DNA from: Echinometra lucunter | Taxonomy: Eukaryota; Echinodermata; Echinoidea; Camarodonta; Echinometridae | Assembly (NCBI GenBank): GCA_029962745.1 | Contig: CM057160.1 | Coordinates: forward strand, 1,280,501-1,344,500 | Direction: 5' to 3' | DNA length: 64,000 nt | Shown: positions 21,565-33,504 of the stretch, piece after piece | Layout of the letters: every line of letters begins with the position of its first letter | Position numbering within the stretch: position 1 is the first letter of the stretch | The notes under the pieces: model-generated | Told to the model about the DNA's origin: nothing | What the model saw: the letters and a program-made list of their open reading frames with translations, nothing else | The model's database searches: none | Translations under genes and position numbers: made by a program

Positions 21565-22330
21565 CCCTGCTTCCAGACGAGAGAGTTCTCGTATCGATAT
21601 ACGATGTATGGATATACGACGTTTTTTCGCGTCTGAATGCTCTTATATTGATACGTCGTTTCAATATACGACGTACAGTCAACTCTGCATAAGTCGAAGT
21701 CGCATAAGTCGAATGATCGCCTAAGTCGAAGGTCTGTAGTGGGTCCCCCTTCCTTTATTTTCTGTTTTTTACGCCTCATAAGTCGAATTTTCTCTAAGTC
21801 GAAGCATTTTCTTCAGTCCCAAGAAATTTGACTTAGGCAGAGTTGACTGTATATCGAAACGATGGTTTGGGCATCGTTTTGTACGATTATCCTATATCCA
21901 TACGATGTAAATTCATGTCTGAATGCTCTCATATCCTATATCCATACGATGTAAATTCACGTCTGAATGCTCTCATATCCGTATGTCGTATAAGTAGGCG
22001 GGACTTATTTGCAACGCGCGCTTAGGGCCCGATCTCTACTGTACTATAGATGAGTCCAGCACAATGCAACATAAACACGAAGCGCAATGCCCGCATGAAG
22101 TTCGTACTGCGTAAGGGAGAGACTTGTACATATTCATGAGCTTCCCACGAAAGTTCGACTGAGTGCGAGGTCTGAATGCTCCTGTATGATTATCAGATAA
22201 TGGGGTGTTGCATCTGAAAGTTCTCATATCAATACGTCGTATATCCATACGTTGAGCATTTAATCAAAATGGAAAAGACGCTATAGAAATCCTATGTATT
22301 ATTATTATTATTATTATATACGATAAGTTG
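21565..22330. repeat. Palindromic ATACGACGTAT-rich repeat block (left arm)
   Basis: Repeated short palindromes (CGATATACG, ATACGACGTAT, ATACGTCGTAT) alternate with the phrase CGTCTGAATGCTC and its reverse GAGCATTCAGACG. The outer ends, CAGACGAGAGAGTTCTC and GCATCTGAAAGCGGGG, point inwards. Shared with 38150-38640 in the right arm, except for the 174-bp insertion at 21676. Looks like a foldback or minisatellite-derived element; class unknown. Confidence 0.7.
21676..21849. mobile_element. Left-arm-specific pogo/Tigger-like MITE (TA target)
   Basis: Flanked by TA at 21674-21675 and 21850-21851. Termini CAGTCAACTCTGC and GCAGAGTTGACTG are perfect inverted repeats, followed by repeats of TAAGTCGAA. 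The right arm has an exact empty site with one TA (near 38532). CAGT starts and TA duplication fit the pogo/Tigger branch of Tc1/mariner; the family call is inference. Confidence 0.85.
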
Positions 22331-22415
22331 GTGCATCTGAAAGCGGGGTTTATTATTCATCCCACTTTAGAGAATTTAGAATAATCATTTTTGATAGACT
22401 GTAGATACAGTCCTC

Positions 22416-22560
22416 TCAATTCAATTCAATTCAATTCAATTTCGGTTTTATTGTAAAAAGAAATTGGTACATAACAAAAGTCCGAAGAATCATGTTAAGG
22501 TCACAAGATAAGACATTATTTATATAACGGTTAAAAAGAAAATTGCAATAATACATCATC
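22416..22560 (-). mobile_element. LINE-type 3' end with (AATTC)n tail (left arm)
   Basis: Five AATTC units followed on the plus strand by TTTCGGTTTTATTGTAAAAA; on the minus strand this is a 3' end with CAATAAAA and a terminal pentamer array. The mirror at 37940-38046 reads ACAATAAAATTTGAATTG. No coding portion remains. Confidence 0.45.
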
Positions 22561-24104
22561 TTCACTGTTGCTTGCTGAACAGAGCAACAACACATTACTT
22601 TAAAAGTTGATAATAATCAATAGTCTTGTGTTAGATATCTAAATACCATTACATGTACTTCTATATTAATAAATTTTCTTTTTTTGTTTTTGCTTAAATG
22701 ATAGAACAGTTTTTGTATCTATAGGTCTTTGAAAAGATCTCAACATGCTTAGGGATGTGTGGTTGATGACAAGCTTGGGTTAAGCTAAAGTCGCCAGTTT
22801 TCGGCGATACAGAAAAAATTCACAGAATTTGGGAAGAACATGGAATTCACAGAATTTCACAGAAAAAGTAATTTTCGTTCGCCAAAAAATTTGAATTACG
22901 AAAAATACAGCGAAAAACATGAAGAAAAAGGAAAATCCAATGAAACAAACCTGTGCATCAGCGGAAAATCTGGATCAAACCTGTTTGCAGTGTTTAGCGT
23001 GTGTTTGCGAAGCTTCAGTTGCGTCTGCAATGAACAGTGTACATGTACATGTATACTGCAGTGCGTATGCATTAAAATAACTTCGGGGTTTTTTTAATAG
23101 TTTTTTTTGCTATAAGAAATTGCTTTGTCATACATGTATGTCACTGAAGAACATGGAATCTGTTTAGAACACCAAGAACACAAAATTTGCATGTCAGAAA
23201 ATGGAGAACTGGAGACTTTAGGTAAAGCTTTAGATTTATTGGAAGGAAAAGTCATATCAACCTTGTATTTCTTTCTTTCTTATGATCTTGACGAACACTG
23301 CATTATCAATCAAGCACATGGGAGATACATACAGATGTTCTTCTTCAATTTATCTTGAAATCATTCTCCAGTCCTCTCTAGAGACATGAGGGTATTGCTG
23401 ATTAAAAAGCCAAGATCAGGCAAGTCAGGAGTAGAAATCTAGCTTGAAATTTGCAGAATTCGACTCCTGTCAATCGTCACTCCCTCCGCCGACTTAGGCG
23501 AACTTGAAGAGACGAGACAAGTGCATCCCGCGAGCTGGGCATACACGTTGAAGAAGACGACATCATTGAGATTGCAGGATGACAAATGAGTTGAGAGCTG
23601 AATGAATGCCTTATTGTTCCATCTTTGCTCTCTCGGAGGCTTTATTTATAGATGGGTAGATTCCTTTTCAAGATGGCAGCTAGTATGATAGAAAGATCAT
23701 CCCTCCTCTGATCTCTTTCTCTGGTTCATCCTTCCATTCATTCATTTGTTTGTGGTTTTGCTTCAAGATACAATGTAGTATGTACAAGCTCTCTTGACAT
23801 GTTTTGATTGATGAGCAATGGTTCTAGAAGGAAGACATTGGAGTTGGTTTACTAATTATGGCATGTTTACATCCTTAATTACATCTCCATGTTCTTGTAC
23901 AGTAATTCACACAAAAAAGTGTATAAATACTCATTACACATGATGCAATATTTTTCTTCTGGGATGTGTGTGAAGAATTGTATGGACTGATCATCAGTCC
24001 ACTGATGTCTACCACTTTGTGTAATAAAATCAAGGAGATACTGTGGACTCCTTGGTAAGATGAAGTGTTTCATAGTTCTTCTTTTCCTTCCTGTTGAGGA
24101 TTCA

Positions 24105-24525
24105 TATGGTGGCCCTGAAGTACGCTTGACAGCAGGTCATTTGCGACGTGAATTTCACGTCATGGGTCATGCATTTCGCATCCTGGGTCGCGAAATGACC
24201 CGGGATGCGAGATTCATGACCCATGTCGCGAAATCCCGGGTCATGAATTTCGCATCCTGGGTCGTGAATTTTCCTTCCTGCTGAGGATTCATATGGTGGC
24301 CCTGAAGTACGCTTGACAATAGGTCATTTGCGACGTGAATTTCACATCCCGGGTCATGAATTTCACGTCATGGGTCATGCATTTCGTTTCCCGGGTCGTG
24401 AATTTCCCGACATGGGTCATGAATCTCGCATCACAGGTCACGAATTTCGCGATTGGGACGCAAAGCTGGCTGCAAAATTCATGTCGCACATGACCTGTTG
24501 TCGAGCGTACTTCTGGGCCACCATA
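24105..24525. mobile_element. Foldback element with tandem core (left arm, partly duplicated)
   Basis: Flanked by perfect 6-bp GATTCA repeats (24099-24104, 24526-24531). Termini TATGGTGGCCCTGAAGTACG and CGTACTTCTGGGCCACCATA are inverted repeats that continue inward to GACGTGAATTT. The core is a string of ~20-bp units such as CGAAATTCATGACCCGGGAT in both orientations. About 188 bp, including some left flank (TTCCTTCCTG onward, repeated near 24272), are tandemly duplicated here compared with the right arm (36168-36400, 233 bp). Confidence 0.8.
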
Positions 24526-25371
24526 GATTCACAGCTGCATGATTTACATGTAAGGAGCTTGGTCCTTTGATAATTTTGCAATGCTCTTCACCATCTAATG
24601 GCAGATTGCCAGAGCATCGTCTTTAACAGTAGTTCCTAATGGCCTGGAATTCTCACTAACTTTGTATAACTTTTATCTTGTAAGGTTTTACCATTACAGT
24701 AACCTGCATATGCATTGTGTAAGGAGGGAAATGATTTTTGTCTTAGTGAGGCATATTTTGTGTCCAATCAGGAAAAAGGTGCGATGGATTACTTGTAAAT
24801 AGTTATTATATTCTTATTTTTGTCTCTCCCTTTTTTTTTATATCAAAGTTATGGTAATTGATTTGTATTCTGAAAAAGTCCATTCAGCAAATAGAATTCT
24901 GATTCGGTATGTTTTTTCTTTGAAAGAAAATGAATGGGACCAGTATATTGGTACAAATGTAATAATTTTCTTATCCATGACCATGAACGTACATGTATAT
25001 TTCTGAAATAAAAACTACAGATCCTCCGTAATATTTTAGAACTTTATGTCTTCAAGCTTTCATTACTGGTTGAGTACTTTGCTGCATATAATTAGGCTCT
25101 GAATGGCCTTAAGTCTTAACTTCAAGGTTTCGCATCCTAATGAGAAGGGACCTTCTAAGGTACATGTACAAGCAGCTTAGCGAAATGGATTGATGTGAAA
25201 AAGACTTGTCAGAACGCAAACGATAACCAACAATATGCATTTTGCATTCTTTCCATGTCTTTTTGCACTGTGCAGTTTTGCTGTTAAAGCTGCTTAAGAA
25301 AAAAGTTTGGACGTGTACACATGTACATGTATACCATCCAAAGTTCAAATCTTTTTCCAGTTTACATGTAT

Positions 25372-26200
25372 GATGATGTCATTATAGGGGTATGGTGAAA
25401 TGGTAGTGTTTATCAAATTGTATCATTATTATACCATTCTTCTTTTGTGAGTCATGGGGAATTCCCTTCCCACTGGGTTTCTGTGTTTAACAAGTGCAAT
25501 CCATAATTATACTAATGAGAACTTCTAGCTTGCTTGGGCTAATGATGAAACACCTGATTACCAGCCCCATGTACCTTTATACATGTACATGTATGTCTCC
25601 AGTGCAATGTGATGATGTCACTGTAGGGGTTGGCTTAGTGAGATAGAGTATCAGTCATATCTCTCATGTCTTTCATTGTATACATACATTTTTCTGACAT
25701 TGGGAATTCTCTTCACACTGGGTTTTTCTTTGCAACTAGTGTACATGTAATCCTGAATTGTCCTAATGGGATAATGAGGAAGCACCTTCTGATTACCAGC
25801 CTCAAGAACCTTCCAATCTGTCTCCAGTCCATCCAACGTGATGATGTCACTATAGGGGTTGGCTTTTAGTGAGATGTGAGATGGAGTATCAGTCAAATCC
25901 CTAATGTCTTTCATTATATACATCTACATGTACCATTCTTCTAGATGAGACACTGGGAATTCCCTTCACACTGGGTTTTTCTTTGCAACTAGTGTAATCC
26001 TTAATTGTCCTAATGGGCTAATGAGGAAGCACCTTCTGATTACCAGCCTCAAGAATCTTCCAATCTGTCTCCAGTCCATCCACCATGAGGATGTCATTAT
26101 AGGGGTTGGGTTGGTGAGATGGGAGTATTTATCAAATCCCTCATGTCTTTCATACTGGTCTTCTTGATGAGACATGGAGAATCCTCTGCCTCTATCTGCT
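25372..26200. repeat. Tandem array of ~240-bp units (left arm)
   Basis: The anchor GATGTCAYTRTAGGGGTTGG recurs at about 25372, 25611, 25840 and 26086, giving units of 229-246 bp. Units share CACTGGGTTTTTCTTTGCAA and CTTCTGATTACCAGCCTCAAG and diverge elsewhere. Shared with the right arm (about 34560-35345). Minus-strand reading frames pass through single units but change frame between units, arguing against a coding repeat. Confidence 0.8.
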
Positions 26201-27176
26201 CTTTTGATGCAGGCTCTTCTCTTGTGATGTGATGCCTAATCTAGACATATGGCTCCAGTCTTGTCTGCTTAGGATCAGGTGCAGTTCTGCATGGGGGCTT
26301 TAGGGGCTCTAAGCCTGCCCCCCCCAAAAAAAAAATTAAAAAAATTGGACAATATATATGCAATTCTAATTTCATACATGTTCTAATATACATTACAATC
26401 CTCCAAGCCACCAGTAGCCCCCCCCCCCCCTCGAAGTCTTTGCTTTGGAACCACGCCTGCTTAGGATCTCACTCACATTCACTAGTCTTGGTTCCAGACT
26501 TCAAATTGTAATCCATATGAAACTACTCTTCCTTATGCAAATTGAATTATGGCAGTTTGAACTATTCTGAAAAGAAATCATTAGAGCATTTCTCGTTTGA
26601 AATGGCTTCTTCTCCTTCAGGAGAACTTAAAGGCAGTTCCAGATGTTGTGAAATTAAATTAAAAGAACATTTCACCTTTTAAATTACGCTGATATTTTAG
26701 AGGCTTTAAAACTTTTAAATTTGTCAAATGTCTGTCCTTGACAATCAGGTGCATCTTTTTGTACGATTTCTGTGTAGTACACATACGATTAGATTTTGTG
26801 ACTGTGTTTGAAGCCGTCTAGACATTCCTTTTTTTTCCTTCTTGCACCCTTATTAAATAAACTAGCATTTCTGAGTAAAACTCATACGTGTAAAAGTCGG
26901 AAAGAAACAGCATCACCCAATATCTGAAATGTAATTTCCTTGATGTGTCTGTGGTAGATGACCTTTGACCCAGCCTAGAAACTTCATTCACGCTTTCTAT
27001 TAAGAAGAGCATTTCTACTGAAGGTGACCAAGTTAACTTAAGTAAGAAGCTGTTCATTTTCCTTCACATTTATATTTAGCATGATCTGGTGATGATTTTC
27101 TGGAAGTCACCACTGAACTTATGCTGAGATGCATGTACTGGATACATGTCTTCAAATTCACATCTATAGTCCAGAA

Positions 27177-27328
27177 TGCCATTGCATAAAACTTGCTATT
27201 ATAGTAACTTTGCCATCAATGGTAACTTTCATGGAATACTGGATTTTGATTGGCTGCTGAGCAACGTTACCATGGTAGTTACCATTGATGGCAAAGTTAC
27301 CATAATAGCAAGTTTTTATGCAATGGCA
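27177..27328. mobile_element. Hairpin MITE (left arm)
   Basis: Near-perfect inverted repeat about 50 bp long: TGCCATTGCATAAAACTTGC at one end and its complement ending GCAATGGCA at the other, with TTTGCCATCAATGGTAAC inside each arm and a ~50-bp loop. No ORF, no certain target duplication. Present in the right arm at 33353-33504. Confidence 0.8.
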
Positions 27329-28229
27329 CCCCGGCCTACATGGTCCAGTTATTATCTCCATGGTATGATGTGACCAGGTGACAATTGATCTGAAATTTTC
27401 TCCTGCCACTGTTCCTGCGGCCTTTATTTCATCAAAATTTACGTTTAGAGTTGCAGCTACATGTACACATAGGCTTTATGATAGTTTTAAGTTTAAGCTC
27501 AAGATCAGAGTTTAAATTCAGAAGTTTGTTAGTAAAAGAATTGACAAGGTGCTTATGTGTGTCAGTGAACTGAGAGTGCTTACATGTATACACAGTAAAA
27601 TCCCTCTTCTTCAGTATAAGAAAAAATAAGAATGAAGCCGAGGCTAGATGCAGACAGGATGCTGTGATTGATGTGAATTGGGATAACTTTCGATTTTGTC
27701 TAAAGATGTTTAAACCATCTTAACTGTCTGGCTGGCTGGCAGGTTGTGGATGTTCAGGTCTGATAAGGGAGAGGTGGGCTGCTTGATTTTTTTTCAAGGG
27801 AATTGCGAGTTCTGGTGATGTTGGGAAATACATGTAGCAGATAATTCTAACTGAATTTGAATAGAATGTTTAAGAACTACGGCTGAAATGAGGTCTGTCA
27901 AACGATTTGGTAGAAAAACTGGAAATTGTAAGACAATGACCAAGATATGAGCAAAGAAAGATAAGAAAAATTGGCTTTGAAATAGTCCCTACTAGTGCAC
28001 ATGCAGTTGTTTGCCTACATGTATAGGAATAGTTTGTATCTTGTACTAACATGAGTTTAGCGTAGAATGAAGCTTTGTAAATAAGGTTCCGATTTAGTCA
28101 GAAATTTGGTATAGATTTGGGAAATTTTCATGCCAGTGAGTAATCAAATTATGTTGATTTCTTCCACTTTTATCAGTTTTTTTTTTTTAGTGTGATAACA
28201 GTCCATAAAACTACTTATATGGGTTTATA

Positions 28230-28830
28230 GCCACTTTGTCTACTACCAGTTGGTTTAATTGCCAGATCATCTAACACCACCATGGCTTAACCCATATGGT
28301 CTGCTATCATTTTGGTCTAATTGCCATTTGGTCTGATCATCACTTGGTCTAATATTCACTTGGGCTAATTATCATTTTGTCTAATAATAAATGGTCTAAT
28401 TGCTACTTCGTCTACTTAGTTTTCCTCATTTCGTCTAATTACTATTTGGTCTATTATCGGTTCGTCCAATTAGATAGAACTAAGTGATGTTAGACGAAGT
28501 GGGTATTGAATGAAATGGCCATAGCCTAACTGGAAATTAGACGAAATGGTAAATGGACTAAGTGGCAATTAGACCAAATGGTTATTAGACAAACCGGTTG
28601 TAGATGAAATGGGATTAGACAATGTGGGATGAGACCAAATTAACGCATACATGCCATCTCTACCGATTTAGGCGGTAAACTACCGCTTTTCATGGAATTT
28701 AACCACATACCTCACTGTACGAAAAACAACAAAAAAAGTAATCTGCCGCTCGCTTTTTCAGTCTTCAGCGTTGGTAAGTATGCAAATGGGCATTAGACAA
28801 AGTGGAGTTAGAACAAGTGACAATTCACCC
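28230..28830. repeat. Foldback minisatellite of TTTGGTCTAATT units (left arm)
   Basis: The first half (to ~28465) has about a dozen 17-20-bp units of the form TGGTCTAATTGCCAYTT. The second half (from ~28480) has the same units inverted (AATTAGACGAAATGG), pivoting near 28470. A 130-bp non-repeat segment (~28645-28780) interrupts the second half before a last unit pair. The whole can fold into a long imperfect hairpin. Mirror copy at 31855-32450. Confidence 0.85.
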
Positions 28831-28859
28831 TACATGTTACAGAGGATGACTCCCGTGAA

Positions 28860-30202
28860 TGTTTTGTGAGTGAAAGGTCTGTATGTTTAGACTGTTGACA
28901 GACTTCAGATCTGCCTGCCACATCAGTGGAGAGGAGGGAGACCAACTAATACGTGAAGAAGGAAGGCAGCAACCATGTAGAGGTCTGGTAACTTCTATGG
29001 CAGTGTTTGCTAACATGTCCAATGGAGCAGAGGGTATTGGACCAATGCCAAGGTCAAAGGTATAGATGTTTGAAACAGACCCTTTAATGCTACCCAATTC
29101 AAATTTAGGCCTTATGGTTACTTTTTGGCATACATGTACTTGTATTGAAAATCATTTTACTTGATTATTAGGTATTGCCTTTGATCTTCAGTCATTAATA
29201 TGCAATGTACATGTAGTAGATATTTTTTTATGTGTTTGCTTTGATTACATTTGCACTGGTATCCACCAGAGTTGACTTCTATTATGTCATCTTCCCCCCT
29301 CCCCTCCTCCTCAACCTCTGCTTCATTATTCCTATCTCTCTATTCATCTTTGAATTAAAGATGAATTCCTATCCTTTCTTTCATTTGCATTAACTATCAT
29401 CATTTCTGTTGTTGGTCATCAACATCATCATCATCTTTATTATTTTGAGCTATCTACATCTGTTAATCTTTGTAATCATAATTATCTCCATAATCCTGAT
29501 TTTCCTTGTCATTACCCTTGTCTTATTAGTGTTCTTGCCCGACTCCATTCATTGGTTCTAAATCCAAAAGACCTTATTTTTCCTGCTGATATTATATTTT
29601 TTAGAATGTGCAAACTGCTCACCCACATTCATTGTTAATTCCCTTACCAGTAGACCTATTAGTCTACATGAAGGTAGTTTTAACAACATTAATTATTTGT
29701 GTTCTCATTTAAATTATTAATCTGTACCGTGCTTCCTACATATATTGAGGTTGTTAGGGTGACTCATCAATCATACAAGTTCAATTACATGTACATCTAG
29801 AGTTGAATTATCATGACATTAATGTCCATCCAGTCTACTTTATAAGTCCTTTATTTCCTTCATTCCGCCCTTTATTCCTGGAGAGATTCAGTTTCAGTTT
29901 TTGGAAAGTTGCTGACTTCTTGGAATAGTTCCTCAAAGGTACTGGTTAGTGTTAGGGGAATTTTCAGAGTACTTGGGGGGAAATACATGTACATAACATG
30001 TACTTACTTGAGAAGTTTATTCTCACATCCTGTAGTTCAACTTTCTTTAAGATGTGAAGAATTTCAGGGAACGCAGTAAGAGATTGATGTGCAAGAAATG
30101 GAAAATTAGTGTCTGTCTTGTCGAAACAAGAATTAGAGAAGTTGAAAAGAGAGGGAGATAAGGGGGAGAGTGTAGGGGGGCTGAGAGTAGGTAGAAGTAT
30201 GA
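28860..30202. other. Inner left arm, no gene seen
   Basis: 28883-29065 contains a plus-strand ORF partly conserved in the right arm, but the right copy has frame-breaking indels, so it is unlikely to be coding. The rest is AT-rich, with ATC-rich low complexity around 29410-29450. The last 188 bp (30015-30202) have no counterpart in the right arm and end GA-rich at the gap. Confidence 0.6.
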
Positions 30203-30702
30203 NNNNNNNNNNNNNNNNNNNNNNNNNNNNNNNNNNNNNNNNNNNNNNNNNNNNNNNNNNNNNNNNNNNNNNNNNNNNNNNNNNNNNNNNNNNNNNNNNN
30301 NNNNNNNNNNNNNNNNNNNNNNNNNNNNNNNNNNNNNNNNNNNNNNNNNNNNNNNNNNNNNNNNNNNNNNNNNNNNNNNNNNNNNNNNNNNNNNNNNNNN
30401 NNNNNNNNNNNNNNNNNNNNNNNNNNNNNNNNNNNNNNNNNNNNNNNNNNNNNNNNNNNNNNNNNNNNNNNNNNNNNNNNNNNNNNNNNNNNNNNNNNNN
30501 NNNNNNNNNNNNNNNNNNNNNNNNNNNNNNNNNNNNNNNNNNNNNNNNNNNNNNNNNNNNNNNNNNNNNNNNNNNNNNNNNNNNNNNNNNNNNNNNNNNN
30601 NNNNNNNNNNNNNNNNNNNNNNNNNNNNNNNNNNNNNNNNNNNNNNNNNNNNNNNNNNNNNNNNNNNNNNNNNNNNNNNNNNNNNNNNNNNNNNNNNNNN
30701 NN
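30203..30702. other. Assembly gap of exactly 500 N at the palindrome centre
   Basis: Same length as the first gap. The right contig resumes at a point matching the left contig at ~30014, so sequence is mirrored across the gap apart from 188 bp. A fixed-size gap here means the inverted join was made by a scaffolding step, not by continuous sequence. Confidence 0.99.
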
Positions 30703-31854
30703 TCTCAAGTAAGTACATGTATGTATTTCCCCCCAAGTACTCTGAAAATTCCCCTAACACTAACCATTACCTTTGAGGAACTATTCCAAGAAGTCAGCAA
30801 CTTTCCGAAAACTGAAACTGAATCTCTCCAGGAATAAAGGGCGGAGTGAAGGAAATAAAGGACTTATAAAGTAGACTGGATGGACATTAATGTCATGATA
30901 ATTCAACTCTGGATGTACATGTAATTGAACTTGTATAATTGATGAGTCACCCTAACAACCTCAATATATGTAGGAAGCACAGTACAGATTAATAATTTAA
31001 ATGAGAACACAAATAATTAATGTTGTTAAAACTACCTTCATGTAGACTAATAGGTCTACTGGTAAGGGAATTAACAATGAATGTGGGTGAGCAGTTTGCA
31101 CATTCTGAAAAAATATTATATAAGCAGGAAAAATAAGGTCTTTTGGATTTAGAACCAATGAAATGGAGTCAGGCAAGAACACTAATAAGACAAGGGTAAT
31201 GACAAGGAAAATCAGGATTATGGAGATAATTATGATTACAAAGATTAAAAGATGTAGAAAGCTCAAAATAATAACAGAAATGTTGATAGTTAATGCAAAT
31301 GAAAGAAATGATAGGAATTCATCTTTAATTTAAAGATGAATAGAGAGATAGGAATAATGAAGCAGAGGTTATGGAGGAGGGGAGGGGGGAACACAAAGAT
31401 GATATAATGGAAGTCAACTCTGGTGGATACAAGTGCAAATGCAATCAAAGCAAACACATAAAAAATATCTACTACATGTACATTGCATATTAATGACTGA
31501 AGATCAGAGGCAATACCCAATAATCAAGTCCAATGTTTTTCAATACAAGTACGCCAACAAGTAACCATAAGGCCTAAATTTGAATTGGGTAGCATTAAAG
31601 GGTCTGTTTCAAACATCTATCCCTTTGACCTTGGCATTGGTCCAATACCCTCTGCTCCATTGGACATGTTAGCAAACACTGCCATAGAAGTTACCAGACC
31701 TCTACATGTTTGCTGCCTAGCCTTCACTTTGGTCTCCCTCCTCTCACTGATGTGGCAGGCAGATCTGAAGTCTGTCAACAGTCTAGAACATACAGACCTT
31801 TTCACTCACAAAACATTCAAGGGAGTCATCCTCTGTAACATGTAGGGTGAATTG

Positions 31855-32450
31855 TCACTTGGTCTAATTCCACTTTGTCTAATGCCCATTTGCACACTTA
31901 CCAACACTGAAGAATGAAAAAGTGGTAGATTACTTTTTTTTTTTTTTTTTTAGTACAGTGTGGTATGTGGTTAAATTCCATGAAAAGAGGTAGTTTACCG
32001 CCTAAATTGGTAGAGATGGCAAGTATGCGTTAATTTGGTCTCATCCCACATTGTCTAATCCCATTTCGTCTCCAACCAGTTTGCCTAATAACCATTTGGT
32101 CTAATTGCCACTTAGTCCATTTACCATTTCGTCTAATTTCCAGTTAGGCTATGCCCATTTCATTCAATACCCACTTCGTCTAACATCACTCAATTCTATC
32201 TAATTGGACGAACCGATAATAGACTAAATAGTCATTAGACGAAATGAGGAAAACTAAGTAGATGAAGTAGCAATTAGACCATTTATTATTAGACAAAATG
32301 ATACTTAGCCCAAGTGAATATTAGACCAAGTGATGATTGGACCAAATGGCAATTAGACCAAAATGATAGCAGACCATATGGGTTAAGCTATGGTGGTGTT
32401 AAATGATCTGGCAATTAAACCAACTGGTAGTAGACAAAGTGGCTATAAAC
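31855..32450. repeat. Foldback minisatellite of TTTGGTCTAATT units (right arm)
   Basis: Mirror of 28230-28830 with the same central pivot (near 32210) and internal non-repeat segment. The arms differ by point changes in many units and in a T run near 31935-31952. Confidence 0.85.
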
Positions 32451-33352
32451 CCATATAAGTAGTTTTATGGACTGTTATCACACTAAAAAAAAAACTGATA
32501 AAAGTGCAAGAAATCAACGTAATTTGATTACTCACTGGCATGAAAATTTCCCAAATCTAGACCAAATTTCTGACTAAATCGGAAGCTTATTTACAAAGCT
32601 TCATTCTACGCTAAACTCATGTTAGTACAAGATACAAACTATTCCTATACATGTAGGCAAACAACTGCATGTGCACTAGCAGGGACTATCTCAAAGCCAA
32701 TTTTTCTTATCTTTCTTTGCTCATATCTTGGTCATTGTCTTACAATTTCTGTTTTTCTACCAAATCGTTTGACAGACCTCATTTCAGTTGTAGTTCTTAA
32801 ACACTCTATTCAAATTCAGTTAGAATTATCTGCTACATGTATTTCCCAACATCACCAGAACTCACAATTCCCTTGAAAAAAATCAAGCAGCCCACCTCTC
32901 CCTTATCAGACCTGAACATCCACAACCTGCCAGCCAGCCAGACAGTTAAGATGGTTTAAACATCTTTAGACAAAATCGAAAGTTATCCCAATTCACATCA
33001 ATCACAGCATCCTGTCTGCATCTAGCCTCGGCTTCATTCTTATTTTTTCTTATACTGAAGAAGAGGGATTTTACTGTGTATACATGTAAGCAATCTCAGT
33101 TCACTGACACACATAAGCACCTTGTCAATTCTTTTACTAACAAACTTCTGAATTTAAACTCTGGATTCTATACTACACCTAATCTTGAGCTTAAACTTAA
33201 AACTATCATAAAGCCTATGTGTAGCTGCAACTCTAAATGTAAATTTTGATGAAATAAAGGCCGCAGGAACAGTGGCAGGAGAAAATTTCAGATCAATTGT
33301 CACCTGATCACATCATACCATGGAGATAATAACTGGACCATGTAGGCCGGGG

Positions 33353-33504
33353 TGCCATTGCATAAAAACTTGCTATTATGGTTAACTTTGCCATCAATGG
33401 TAACTACCACGGTAACGCTGCTCGGCAGCCAATCAAAATCCAGTATTCCATGAAAGTTACCATTGATGGCAAAGTTACTATAATAGCAAGTTTTATGCAA
33501 CAGC
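33353..33504. mobile_element. Hairpin MITE (right arm)
   Basis: Mirror of 27177-27328. The outer terminus is decayed (GCAACAGCA instead of GCAATGGCA) and the central loop differs slightly. Otherwise the hairpin is preserved. Confidence 0.8.

Noticed and set aside
22840..23097. 85-codon ORF nearly identical in the right arm (37395-37655)
   Set aside because: No domain or splice context; starts in a repeated CAGAATTTCACAG stretch and ends in TACATGT repeats. Conservation equals that of the surrounding noncoding arm sequence.
25651..25923. 90-codon minus-strand ORF reading through the tandem array
   Set aside because: Frame is not kept between units and other units have stops; treated as noncoding repeat.
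28883..29065. Plus-strand ORF containing FRLLTDFRS, considered as an AHR PAS exon
   Set aside because: The resemblance is five residues, the right-arm copy has frame-breaking indels, and no splice sites frame it.
30047..30837. ORFs of 190-240 codons spanning the central gap
   Set aside because: Created by translating N; no real sequence supports them.
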